DNA of 64,000 bases from Bifidobacterium panos (GTDB lineage Bacteria > Actinomycetota > Actinomycetes > Actinomycetales > Bifidobacteriaceae): the NCBI RefSeq assembly GCF_012932445.1, contig NZ_JAAIIJ010000021.1, forward strand, positions 62,001-126,000, given 5' to 3'. The translations under genes and the position numbers were made by a program. Positions within the stretch are counted from its first letter, which is position 1; the number at the start of each line of letters is the position of its first letter. This document shows, piece after piece, positions 35,463 through 44,722 of the stretch. Below the pieces are notes generated by a model. That model had not been told where the DNA came from. It saw only the letters and a program-made list of their open reading frames with translations, and searched no databases.

Positions 35463-36707
35463 ATGAAGATCGCTGTTGCCGGAACTGGCTATGTGGGTTT
35501 GTCCGTTGCGCTGTTGCTTGCGCAACACCATGAGGTGCACGCGCTGGACATCGTGCCCGAGAAGGTCGAGATGCTCAACGCCGGCACGAGCCCGATTGTG
35601 GACAAGGAAATCACTGCTTTCCTTGAAGCCAACACGCCCGGCGGAAGGCCGCTGGACTTCCACGCCACGCTCGATGCGCGGCAGGCGTATACGGGCGCGG
35701 ATTACGCGGTGATCGCCACACCGACGAACTACGACGAGCAGAGGAACTATTTCGACACCTCGAGTGTGGAAGCCGCGATTGCGGCGGTGCGGCAATACAG
35801 CCCGAACGCATGGATCGTCATCAAATCGACGATTCCTGTGGGATATACCAAGCAGTTGCGCGAAACGCTGCACGATGGGCGCATTCTGTTTTCGCCCGAG
35901 TTTCTGCGCGAAGGACACGCGCTGTATGACAACCTGCATCCGAGCCGCATTGTGGTGGGCGCGCCGCAGGATGATTCCGAAGCCGTTGGGGCCGCGCGCG
36001 CATTCGTGCGCCTTTTAGCCGAGGGAGCTGCACAAGGCGAGGCGTCGCGGCACAATCCGGACGGCACCGTGGGCATTCCCGAACTGGTGGTCGGCACCAC
36101 CGAAGCGGAGGCCATCAAACTGTTCTCCAATACGTATTTGGCCCTGCGTGTCGCCTATTTCAACGAACTGGACACCTACGCCGAACTGCGCAATCTCGAC
36201 ACGCGCGCGATTATCGACGGCGTGTGTCTCGACCCGCGCATCGGCCCGGGCTACAACAATCCGAGCTTTGGCTATGGCGGCTACTGCCTGCCCAAAGACA
36301 CCAAGCAGCTGCTCGCCAATTACGCGGCTGTGCCCCAGAATCTCATCGAGGCGATTGTGGAGGCCAACCGCACGCGCAAGGATTTCGTCGCCGACGAGAT
36401 TCTCGAACGTGTGCGTGGCGCGGAGAAGCCGGTGGTGGGCATTTATCGGCTGACGATGAAGTCTGGTTCCGACAATTTCCGCCAGTCCGCCATCCAGGAT
36501 GTGATGAAGCGCTTGCTTGCGGAGGGGGCCACGTTGCTGGTGTACGAACCCACGCTCGATGCGGCCGATTTCAACGGCAATGAGGTGACGCGCGATCTGG
36601 CCGCGTTCAAGCAGCGCGCCGACGTGATCGTCGCCAACCGCTGGAACGACGAACTCGCCGACGTCGCCGGCAAAGTGTTCACGCGCGACCTGTTCAAGCG
36701 CGACTGA
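35463..36707 (+). CDS. ugd: UDP-glucose 6-dehydrogenase
   Basis: 414 residues. [20 protein letters not shown] is the NAD-binding loop, [20 protein letters not shown] and [11 protein letters not shown] the next conserved blocks, [20 protein letters not shown] the active-site region, and [20 protein letters not shown] carries the catalytic cysteine. It oxidises UDP-glucose to UDP-glucuronate, a likely precursor for the EPS made by the adjacent cluster. ATG 35463 has GGTGGGGA upstream. It is the only gene of this region on the plus strand and is convergent with the next gene. Confidence 0.93.
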   Translation: MKIAVAGTGYVGLSVALLLAQHHEVHALDIVPEKVEMLNAGTSPIVDKEITAFLEANTPGGRPLDFHATLDARQAYTGADYAVIATPTNYDEQRNYFDTSSVEAAIAAVRQYSPNAWIVIKSTIPVGYTKQLRETLHDGRILFSPEFLREGHALYDNLHPSRIVVGAPQDDSEAVGAARAFVRLLAEGAAQGEASRHNPDGTVGIPELVVGTTEAEAIKLFSNTYLALRVAYFNELDTYAELRNLDTRAIIDGVCLDPRIGPGYNNPSFGYGGYCLPKDTKQLLANYAAVPQNLIEAIVEANRTRKDFVADEILERVRGAEKPVVGIYRLTMKSGSDNFRQSAIQDVMKRLLAEGATLLVYEPTLDAADFNGNEVTRDLAAFKQRADVIVANRWNDELADVAGKVFTRDLFKRD

Positions 36708-36807
36708 TTGCCTGGGCGTTCATACTTACATATGCATGCTTACATATGCATGCTTACGAGAAAGACTCTCAATAGCATGCCATCTGAATAATATGCATAG
36801 ATGCCTG
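36708..36807. other. Intergenic spacer with 14-bp repeat
   Basis: CTTACATATGCATG occurs twice in tandem near 36727-36754, and the inner CATATGCATG is partly palindromic. I see no gene. It lies between the ugd stop and the terminator. Confidence 0.4.
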
Positions 36808-36848
36808 AGATGCCTCTGACTGGGATGTTTTTCCGGTCAGAGGCATCT
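36808..36848. terminator. Hairpin terminator between convergent genes
   Basis: A perfect 13-bp stem (AGATGCCTCTGAC, 36808-36820, with its complement at 36836-36848) and a 15-base loop. No long T-run follows, but its place between ugd and the convergent surface-protein gene fits a two-way terminator. Confidence 0.6.
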
Positions 36849-36919
36849 CTTTGTTCCAAGGCAGCCGAAACAAGTCGAAACGCATTCCTTGAAAAGGGTT
36901 CGACCATTTGGCTGGTTGG

Positions 36920-39900
36920 TTATGGCTGTTTCATGTTGAGTTTGTCGGCGATGGCGTTGGCGGTGGCCGCGCTCACGGCGTTGGGGCCGCCGGCGACGTA
37001 GGCCTTGGTGAGCTTGCCGCGGTAGCTGGCCGAGTACGACACGGTCGCGCTGTTGGGGTCGGCGACCAGCAGCATGGCGGCCTTATTGCGGCCCGCCAGG
37101 GGGCCGGCCGCTAGGGCGTCGGCGAAATGCTCGCCGGTGGCATACACCACGCCGTTCATGCCCAAACCGTTCTTCTGCACCCACTTCGCAATGCTCACAC
37201 TCGTGTCATAACGCGTATTGCCCGACAGACGCACCAGACCGGGCAGGCCCTTGACGAGGCGGGAGGGCACCGCCTGCTCGCCGCCGACGACCACCACGCG
37301 CTTGAACTTCTTTAGCGCGCTCTTCTGCTGGGATGTCAGCCCGCTGCTGGGGTCACACAGGAACACCGGCGCCTTCATGGCGTACGCGTACGAGCTGATG
37401 CTCAACGCATCCGCATAGTGCGCGCCCGTCGCCACGATCGCGGTCGTACCCCACGACTTGCCACCACGCGTGTACAGCTTGTACGACGTGTCATACCGGG
37501 TCGAACCCGCCTGGCGCTCCACATTCTTCGCATATCCGCGCAATTGGGATTCGACGCGCGAGGAGACCGCGCTCGTGCCGCCCGCGACCACGATCCTCGA
37601 CGGCCTGAGCCGCTTGAGCTGCGCGGCCGCCTGATCCGACAGGGAACCCGAATCCGTCAACACAATCGGCGCGCCCAGCACGCCGGCCAGGCCGGACGCG
37701 GACAGCGCGTCGGGATAGTTGCCGCCGTTGGCCACGACCACCGTGCCGGAGGTCTTCGGGAACGCCGTGGCGACCAGGCGGGCCATCGTGTCGTAACGCG
37801 TGTCCCCGGCCAAACGCTGCAACTGCGACTGCGACGACTTGGCGGTGACATTAACCGTCAACTTCTGCGCGACAGTCGTGTAATTACGCGTATCCCCCGG
37901 CGTGTAAACCGCATCATACTGCTGCTTACCCATCTTCGACAACGTCGTATTGGAGTTCTTCCACGCCCAGCCGGAAGGCAACTTCACACCGGAAAGCTTG
38001 CCACCCTGCACACCACTCAAATTCGACGGCGTGGAGTACGACGGCTTCGCCTTGCCGATGGACCAGCCGATCTTCTTGACGCCGCTGGAACCGTCACTCC
38101 ACACATACCCCTTAGCCAACGTCGCCGTAGCCGTATACGAACCAGCATTCGTACCCGTCTGCCCACTCAACGTATAACCCGTGGCACCATTCACGCCCGT
38201 CTGCGACTTGCCGTTATACACCAAACCAGACTTAGCCGTCGGAGGCTTCACCTTAACCGGGGCGGGCGTGGGCTTGGCCGTGACGTTAACCGTCAGCTTC
38301 TGCGCGACTGTCGTGTAATTGCCCGTATCCTTGGGCGTGTAAACCGCATCATACTGCTGCTTGCCGGTCTTCGACAGCACCGTGCTGGGAGCTTTCCATG
38401 CCCAGCCGGAAGGCAGCTTCACACTGGAAAGCTTGCTGCCCTGCACCCCGCTCAGATTCGACGGCGTGGTGTACGACGGCTTCGCCTTGGCAATAGACCA
38501 AGTAATCTTCTTGACACCGCTCGAACCGTCGCTCCACACATACCCCTTGGCCAGCGTCGCCGTAGCCGTATACGAACCCGCATTCGTACCCGTCGTCTGC
38601 CCACTCAACGTATAACCCGTGGCGCCGTTCACACCTGTCTGCGCCTTGCCGTTATACACCAAACCAGACTTGGCCACCGGAGGCTTCACCTTAACAGGGG
38701 CGGGCTCGGGTTCAGGCTCAGGCTTGGTGGCCGTGATGGTGAACGAGACCTCGTCACTCAGCGCGGTGTAGTAAATGCCGTCATCCGTTTCCCCCGCCTC
38801 GACGGCTGCACGCATCACGTAATCACCCGGTTTGGTGGGCTTGTCGGAGCTGAACGCGCCACCCGACGCGGGCTTATAGGTGAACGTCACGTCACCATAT
38901 TGGGCGCTGCCTTGCGGCACGCTTGGGGTCTTATCTTCATCCCAGCCGGCGATAGCTGGTTTGACCGTCCAGGAATTGGAGGCGCGCAGCATCCACGTTC
39001 CATCGCTTTCCTTCGACCAGACGAAATCGGAAAGCTCTGTGGAGAACGCGCCTGCCGAGGGCTTGGCCGCAGTGATGTACGCATACCCCGACCTCAACGA
39101 GCCGAACATGGACTTCACCAGCGGCTTGCCGGAAACCGAACCGGCGATGCTCATCTTGCCGTCGGCTGCGCGCAGGTACACGGTTCCGCCGCCCGTGAGA
39201 TCGCCGTCGATGGTCAGCTGGCCGATGCCGTCGCCGGAACCGGCACCAAGGTTCAGCGTATTGCCCGCGGGCAGGGACAGGTTCTTCAACTCGCTGCCCG
39301 TTTTGGGTTTGAACGTGACGTTACCGCTGACGAACGTGTCGGCGAAGCCGCTGACGGCGATCTCGAATGCCGGATTGCTGATATTGCTTGGATTGGCGAG
39401 CGTTAATGTCGAGTTCGCGCCGCCACGCACCGGCCCGAACTTGCTGCTGGAAGACAGCGATGTGGCGTTCAGCACGACTTGGGAAGCGGCGGTGCCGCTC
39501 ACGTCGATGCCGTCATACAGCTGCACGGATGGCGAGACGCTGACGCGGGAGGATCCGGTATATGCGGTGTTGGAGTTTTCGCCAACCCCCATTTTCACCG
39601 CTTGCAGTGCGGTATCGGAATTCGGCTTCGTGATCTCCAGTTCGGCCCGGGGACCTTGGCTCTTGCCCTGATTGCGCCAATAGGCGGAACTGCCGCCGAG
39701 CACAGTGGGAAGCAGCATATCCCCGGCATTACAGCCGAAATCCCCCAGATCGGCGGAACATTCGTAGAAGGAATCGACATCATTGAGCACGAGCTTGTGG
39801 CCGTTGAGGAATATCTCCCTTTGCGCCACACCTCCCAACCCCGCGGCCGAAATGAACCTGACCACGATGTCCTTGAACGTCACATCGGCACCGAGTTCGA

Positions 39901-40225
39901 TGGGGCCGCGGAAATACAGCGTTCCGCCGGAGCTGGCGGCACTGATCGTTTTCGACGAACCGAAGTAGACCGGTATCGACGCACCGCTCTGCTGGACGTT
40001 GGGCTGCACCGTCACATCCCCAGAAACCAGAATCTCGCTTACCGAAGCGTCGTTCAGGGCCTGAAGGAACTGGTCACCGCTCGTCACGGTGGCGGTGCGC
40101 CCCGTGGTGCTATCGGCCATCGCAACTTGCGTGGTTGTGGATTCCGCCACTGCGGTGGACGTCAGTCCAACACTGCAGAGCAGTACTATTGGGGTCAGAA
40201 TGGTGGCAAGGGGTCGACGAATCAT
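36920..40225 (-). CDS. Secreted CWB2/MBG surface protein with beta-helix-like passenger
   Basis: 1101 residues. Signal peptide MIRRPLATILTPIVLLCSVG ending TSTAVAES. Residues about 40-390 are rich in short beta strands with repeated G/N/S turns (DVTVQPNVQQSGASIPVYFG, VTFKDIVVRF), like a right-handed beta-helix adhesin or pectate-lyase-type fold; no catalytic motif is seen. A PEPEPEPAP linker follows, then two MBG-like pairs (AKSGLVYNGKAQTGVNGATG and its partner), about 512-795, and three CWB2 repeats (about 800-1101; RLAGDTRYDTMARLVATAFP starts the first) for non-covalent cell-wall binding. ATG 40225 fits the signal peptide. An adhesin role is inferred. Confidence 0.82.
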   Translation of the reverse strand: MIRRPLATILTPIVLLCSVGLTSTAVAESTTTQVAMADSTTGRTATVTSGDQFLQALNDASVSEILVSGDVTVQPNVQQSGASIPVYFGSSKTISAASSGGTLYFRGPIELGADVTFKDIVVRFISAAGLGGVAQREIFLNGHKLVLNDVDSFYECSADLGDFGCNAGDMLLPTVLGGSSAYWRNQGKSQGPRAELEITKPNSDTALQAVKMGVGENSNTAYTGSSRVSVSPSVQLYDGIDVSGTAASQVVLNATSLSSSSKFGPVRGGANSTLTLANPSNISNPAFEIAVSGFADTFVSGNVTFKPKTGSELKNLSLPAGNTLNLGAGSGDGIGQLTIDGDLTGGGTVYLRAADGKMSIAGSVSGKPLVKSMFGSLRSGYAYITAAKPSAGAFSTELSDFVWSKESDGTWMLRASNSWTVKPAIAGWDEDKTPSVPQGSAQYGDVTFTYKPASGGAFSSDKPTKPGDYVMRAAVEAGETDDGIYYTALSDEVSFTITATKPEPEPEPAPVKVKPPVAKSGLVYNGKAQTGVNGATGYTLSGQTTGTNAGSYTATATLAKGYVWSDGSSGVKKITWSIAKAKPSYTTPSNLSGVQGSKLSSVKLPSGWAWKAPSTVLSKTGKQQYDAVYTPKDTGNYTTVAQKLTVNVTAKPTPAPVKVKPPTAKSGLVYNGKSQTGVNGATGYTLSGQTGTNAGSYTATATLAKGYVWSDGSSGVKKIGWSIGKAKPSYSTPSNLSGVQGGKLSGVKLPSGWAWKNSNTTLSKMGKQQYDAVYTPGDTRNYTTVAQKLTVNVTAKSSQSQLQRLAGDTRYDTMARLVATAFPKTSGTVVVANGGNYPDALSASGLAGVLGAPIVLTDSGSLSDQAAAQLKRLRPSRIVVAGGTSAVSSRVESQLRGYAKNVERQAGSTRYDTSYKLYTRGGKSWGTTAIVATGAHYADALSISSYAYAMKAPVFLCDPSSGLTSQQKSALKKFKRVVVVGGEQAVPSRLVKGLPGLVRLSGNTRYDTSVSIAKWVQKNGLGMNGVVYATGEHFADALAAGPLAGRNKAAMLLVADPNSATVSYSASYRGKLTKAYVAGGPNAVSAATANAIADKLNMKQP

Positions 40226-40435
40226 GCGCGGCCTATCTTCTCTTGAACGGGGATATCTCAGAAGGCACCGGCGCAACTGCTTACATTGCCGTCACGCCCG
40301 GCAGACGACTTCTCCTGAGTATTTCTCATTAACTCAATACATCTTGCCTTACCGGGGGGACGCATTGGCCACTTTTCAATAATGGCGAAGTGTGCCTACG
40401 GGGGTATTGCGTTTTCAACAAAACTGCTATGAGCG
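40226..40435. other. Spacer between two surface-protein genes
   Basis: About 210 bp. The part next to 40225 is the leader of the surface-protein gene downstream on the minus strand. I see no clear hairpin after the stop of the upstream gene (40436). Confidence 0.35.
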
Positions 40436-43400
40436 TTACGGCTGTTTCATGTTGAGTTTGTCGGCGATGGCGTTGGCGGTGGCCGTGCTCACGGCGCTGG
40501 TGCCGCCGGCGACATAGGCCTTGGTGAGCTTGCCGCGGTAGCTGGCCGAATACGACACCGTCGGGCTATTGGGGTCGGCGACCAGCAGCATGGCGGACTT
40601 ATTGCGTCCCGCCAGGGGGCCGGCCGCTAGGGCGTCGGCGAAATGCTCGCCGGTGGCATACACCACGCCGTTCATGCCCAAACCGTTCTTCTGCACCCAC
40701 TTCGCAATCGCCACGCTCGTGTCATAGCGTGTGTTGCCCGACAGACGCGTCAAGCCCGGCAGGCCCTTGACCAGGCGCGAGGGCACGGCGTTCTCGCCGC
40801 CGACGACCACGACGCGCTTGAACTTGTTCAACGCGCTCTTCTGCTGCGAGGTCAGCCCGCCGTTCGGGTCGCACAGGAACACCGGCGCCTTCATGGCGTA
40901 CGCGTACGAGCTGATGCTCAACGCGTCCGCGTAATTCGCTCCGGTCGCCACGATCGCGGTCGTACCCCACGACTTGCCACCACGCGCATACAACTTGTAC
41001 GACGTGTCATAACGCGTCGAACCCGCCTGACGCTCCACATTCTTCGCATACCCACGCAGCTGGGATTCGACGCGCGAGGAGACCGCGCTCGTGCCGCCCG
41101 CGATCACGATGCGCGATGGCCTGAGCCGCTTGAGCTGGGAGGCCGCCTGGTTCGACAGTGCCCCTGAGTCCGTCAGTACGATCGGCGCACCCAGCACACC
41201 GGCCAGGCCGGACGCGGACAAGGCGTCGGGATAGTTGCCGCCGTTGGCCACAACCACCGTGCCCGAAGTCTTCGGAAACGCCGTGGCGACCAGACGGGCC
41301 ATCGTGTCATAACGCGTGTCCCCGGCCAAACGCTGCAACTGAGACCGCGACGACGAGGACTTGGCGGTGACGTTGACCGTCAACTTCTGCGCAACCGTCG
41401 TGTAATTACGCGTATCCCCCGGCGTATAGACCGCATCATACTGCTGCTTGCCGGTCTTCGACAGCGTCGTGCTGGAGTTCTTCCACGCCCAGCCGGAAGG
41501 CAACTTCACGCTGGAGAGCTTGCTGCCCTGCACACCACTCAAGTTGGACGGCGTGGTATACGACGGCTTCGCCTTGCCGATAGACCAAGTAATCTTCTTA
41601 GCACCGCTGGAACCATCGCTCCACACATACCCCTTGGCCAACGTCGCCGTAGCCGTATACGAACCCGCATTCGTAGCAGTCTGCCCACTCAACGTATAAC
41701 CCGTCGCGCCGTTCACACCCGTCTGCGACTTGCCGTTATACACCAAACCAGACTTAGCCGTCGGAGACTTCACCTTAACAGGGGCGGGCGTGGGCTTGGC
41801 CGTGACATTGACCGTCAGCTTCTGCGCGACCGTCGTGTAATTGCACGTGTCCCCCGGAGTGTAAACCGCATCATACTGCTGCTTGCCAGTCTTCGACAGC
41901 GTCGTGCTGGAGTTCTTCCACGCCCAGCCGGAAGGCAACTTCACGCTGGAGAGCTTGCTGCCCTGCACCCCGCTCAAATTCGACGGCGTGGTATACGACG
42001 GCTTCGCCTTGGCAATAGACCAGCCGATCTTCTTGGCCGCGCTGGAACCGTCGCTCCACACATACCCCTTGGCCAACGTGGCCGTCGCCGTATACGAGCC
42101 AGCATTCGTAGCCGTCGTCTGCCCGCTAAGCGTATAACCCGTGGCACCGTTCACACCCGTCTGCGACTTGCCGTTATACACCAAACCAGACTTAGCCGTC
42201 GGAATCTTCACCTTAACAGGGGCGGCGGTAACGTTGACCGTCAGCTTCTGCTCGACGGTCGTGTAATTGCCCGTGTCCCCCGGCGTGTAAACCGCATCAT
42301 ACTGCTGCTTGCCCGTCTTCGACAACACCGTGCTGGGATTCTTCCATGCCCAGCCGTCCGGCAGCTTCACGTCGGAAAGCTTGCTATCCTGCACACCGCT
42401 CAAGTTGGACGGCACCGTATACGACGGCTTCGCCTTGGCAATAGACCAAGCGATCTTCTTGACGTCGCTGGAACCGTCGCTCCACACATACCCCTCGGCC
42501 AGTGTCGCCGTCGCCGTATACGAGCCGGCATTCGTAGCCGACTGCCCACTCAACGTATAACCCGTAGCGCCATCCACACCCGTCTGCGACTTGCCGTTAT
42601 ACACCAAACCCGACTTAGCCGTCGGAGGCTCTACCGCAACAGGCTCCGGCTCAGGTTCCGGCTCGGGCTCAGGCCCCGGCCCCGGCTCCGGGCTGGCAGT
42701 TTCAGAGAAATAGTATGTCAGAGTCTTTGCCGTTGAATCCATGACGATTCGGTCATTTGCCGAATCATTGCCGACATATTGATAACCCGCAACACTGCTC
42801 GGATGCGTAACCTGATACGTCTCACCGCTGCCCAAATAGACCGCAGCTCCACCCACGTCCTCCAGCTCGCGCTTAGTGTCGCTGTCCACATACTTGATAT
42901 TCAAAGTCGTCTGCTCGTTCGACGCCCAAAGATTCTTATCCGTTGCCAGAACTTCACCAGTATCCGCGTCGATAACCTCTCCGAGAATCGTCTCGGTCCC
43001 CTCATAACTCCCATCGCACTTCATCTTGACGGAAAGCGACCGCAAGCTCTGCCTGCTATCCATGCCGAGATACTTTTCAGAATCGCCATAATTTGAAACA
43101 GCAAATGTCTCTTCCGCGCGCTGCTTCACGTTCCCATCAGCATTGGAAGTCTCCAAGCGCAGCGTAATATTGCGCTTCTTCTCCTTATCGACATTCTGGA
43201 CGACCGTCCTAAACTCGATCTCGCTATCCTTGCAGTTGCGCATATTGCTCGAGCCGGACCTGTCGCTGATCCGGTACAAACCCATCGCATACGGTTGCGT
43301 TGTTACCGGGTCATGCTCTTTCGTTATCTCTGGATAGGCTATGTGCATGGGTATGGTCTTGCTGAGGTTGTTTGCACAGAGAAGATACCGTGCAACCTCG

Positions 43401-44323
43401 AGCCTGCAAACCTCACAAAGACCCCAGCCGCCAACCTCTGTTCCATAGCCATAATTACCCAACGCCTTCATAAAGCAATAGCTTCCGGGAATAACCACTG
43501 AAGCACTACTGCCTTTTGCAATGCCGACGCCGCCGAACCCGAGCATCTTGCGCCATTTCACCAGTTCGGCCGTGCCGTTAGTGGCGGCGTCCACATTTGC
43601 GTAGCCGGTATTGGAATCGTATTCATCCCAAATCCATCCAATTTGATGGGATATTTCGTGAGCGGCCATAGCGCCTGTCGTTGTGCCGTCATCGTTAAGG
43701 GACGAGATCGAATACCCGTCATTAATAAATGCTCTGCCGTGATAATGCGTGCTGTTCGAGATAATGTGCACGCTCGACACCTCTGGCACAAAGCTCGACG
43801 ACGAAGTCAGGACCTTGGCGGAAACCTCGTCGCGCAGGTCAAAGATGCGCTGCTGAAAATCCAAGTCCGTCCTTATCGTTGCGGCCCTGCTGTTCGCCCG
43901 ATGGCTGACCCCCAGATAGGTATCTTTCGCGAGCCCGTCTGTGACGCTCACTCCGCTCTCTTTTGATTCGACGCACATTGCGTAAACGTTGATGTAATTG
44001 GAATACTGCCTGTATGGTTCGAGGCGGAGCAGCGCTTGCGTCCTCTCCTTGACGTGCTGCAGGAACTGCGCCTGCTCGTCTTTCGTGTATCCGTCCCCCA
44101 TGAACAGCATCACGAACGCGTTGTCGTCATCCACATTTTTCTTGATCGTGTGCACGGGGAAGGTTGTCGCCTCAGTGCTTTGCGCTGCACTTGGCGCTTG
44201 TGAAGATGTGTTTTCTGAAGATGTATCGGCGGATGGGCTCGCCAGGGCCGTGCTGGGGACAACCCCACCGAAAAGCATTATCGCCAGAATAAACGCAATG
44301 ATTCTGCTGGCGGTTTTATTCAT
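40436..44323 (-). CDS. Secreted M64-type metallopeptidase with MBG and CWB2 repeats
   Basis: 1295 residues. Signal peptide MNKTASRIIAFILAIMLFGG ending TALASPS. The M64 (IgA-peptidase-like) domain covers about 40-350: VMLFMGDGYTKDEQAQF is its N-terminal mark, and MAAHEISHQIGWIWDEY (near 215) is the HExxHxxGxxxDE zinc site. A MucBP-like domain (LNIKYVDSDTKRELEDVGG, about 464-544) and a PEPEPEP linker lead to three MBG-like pairs (564-986) and three CWB2 repeats (996-1295). It probably cuts host or dietary glycoproteins on the cell surface; cleavage of IgA itself is not implied. ATG 44323 has AGAGGG upstream. Confidence 0.87.
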   Translation of the reverse strand: MNKTASRIIAFILAIMLFGGVVPSTALASPSADTSSENTSSQAPSAAQSTEATTFPVHTIKKNVDDDNAFVMLFMGDGYTKDEQAQFLQHVKERTQALLRLEPYRQYSNYINVYAMCVESKESGVSVTDGLAKDTYLGVSHRANSRAATIRTDLDFQQRIFDLRDEVSAKVLTSSSSFVPEVSSVHIISNSTHYHGRAFINDGYSISSLNDDGTTTGAMAAHEISHQIGWIWDEYDSNTGYANVDAATNGTAELVKWRKMLGFGGVGIAKGSSASVVIPGSYCFMKALGNYGYGTEVGGWGLCEVCRLEVARYLLCANNLSKTIPMHIAYPEITKEHDPVTTQPYAMGLYRISDRSGSSNMRNCKDSEIEFRTVVQNVDKEKKRNITLRLETSNADGNVKQRAEETFAVSNYGDSEKYLGMDSRQSLRSLSVKMKCDGSYEGTETILGEVIDADTGEVLATDKNLWASNEQTTLNIKYVDSDTKRELEDVGGAAVYLGSGETYQVTHPSSVAGYQYVGNDSANDRIVMDSTAKTLTYYFSETASPEPGPGPEPEPEPEPEPVAVEPPTAKSGLVYNGKSQTGVDGATGYTLSGQSATNAGSYTATATLAEGYVWSDGSSDVKKIAWSIAKAKPSYTVPSNLSGVQDSKLSDVKLPDGWAWKNPSTVLSKTGKQQYDAVYTPGDTGNYTTVEQKLTVNVTAAPVKVKIPTAKSGLVYNGKSQTGVNGATGYTLSGQTTATNAGSYTATATLAKGYVWSDGSSAAKKIGWSIAKAKPSYTTPSNLSGVQGSKLSSVKLPSGWAWKNSSTTLSKTGKQQYDAVYTPGDTCNYTTVAQKLTVNVTAKPTPAPVKVKSPTAKSGLVYNGKSQTGVNGATGYTLSGQTATNAGSYTATATLAKGYVWSDGSSGAKKITWSIGKAKPSYTTPSNLSGVQGSKLSSVKLPSGWAWKNSSTTLSKTGKQQYDAVYTPGDTRNYTTVAQKLTVNVTAKSSSSRSQLQRLAGDTRYDTMARLVATAFPKTSGTVVVANGGNYPDALSASGLAGVLGAPIVLTDSGALSNQAASQLKRLRPSRIVIAGGTSAVSSRVESQLRGYAKNVERQAGSTRYDTSYKLYARGGKSWGTTAIVATGANYADALSISSYAYAMKAPVFLCDPNGGLTSQQKSALNKFKRVVVVGGENAVPSRLVKGLPGLTRLSGNTRYDTSVAIAKWVQKNGLGMNGVVYATGEHFADALAAGPLAGRNKSAMLLVADPNSPTVSYSASYRGKLTKAYVAGGTSAVSTATANAIADKLNMKQP

Positions 44324-44550
44324 TGCGATTCCCTCTTTGCTCTTCATTAATTTAAGTAACTTATATCGATAACGCGACGTGAGCCCCAATGGAAGTGAAC
44401 ACCTTGGACATAACCCCACATCCTCCACTTGTGGGGAACGGCTGCCCCGCTCTTCATCTGTTTCGAGACCTTCCGCCCTTGCAGGAGGCAAGGCCCACAT
44501 CTGCCATATTTTGCTGTGCTTGCAATTTTTTCCTATGAATAAAGACTGCA

Positions 44551-44652
44551 ATCGTCGCCGACATCTTCGCCAAGAATGGTAAAGCGCTGTATTACTACGA
44601 AAAGAACAACTCCTTGGAGGTGATGCCGATCTATATGGCGATGTTCCTGTGA
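44551..44652 (+). pseudogene. Internally deleted 3' fragment of a DUF4143 ATPase gene
   Basis: Reads IVADIFAKNGKALYYYEKNN with SLE, then directly VMPIYMAMFL and a stop. Both parts match the intact ATPase at the right edge of the window, but the 60 or so codons between them, with the nuclease-like motif, are missing. The fragment points toward the hairpin and the end of the giant surface-protein gene. Confidence 0.8.
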
Positions 44653-44666
44653 GGACCAACGACGAA

Positions 44667-44700
44667 GGGGTGTCGTCCCGTGGCAACGAGACGACACCCC
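44667..44700. terminator. Hairpin terminator (shared module, copy 1)
   Basis: GGGGTGTCGTC pairs perfectly with GACGACACCCC across a 12-base loop. It lies 22 bp beyond the stop of the giant surface-protein gene on the minus strand. The same hairpin is at 51895-51928 and 63035-63068. Confidence 0.75.
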
Positions 44701-44722
44701 CTCAGTCAGCCAAGCCGCGCCG

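Noticed and set aside
37418-39406. Very long open frame on the plus strand opposite the CWB2/MBG gene
   Set aside because: Composition is dominated by Arg and His, as expected for the antisense of GC-rich repeats. Similar shadows lie opposite all CWB2 genes (for example 45632-46708 and 46805-48448).
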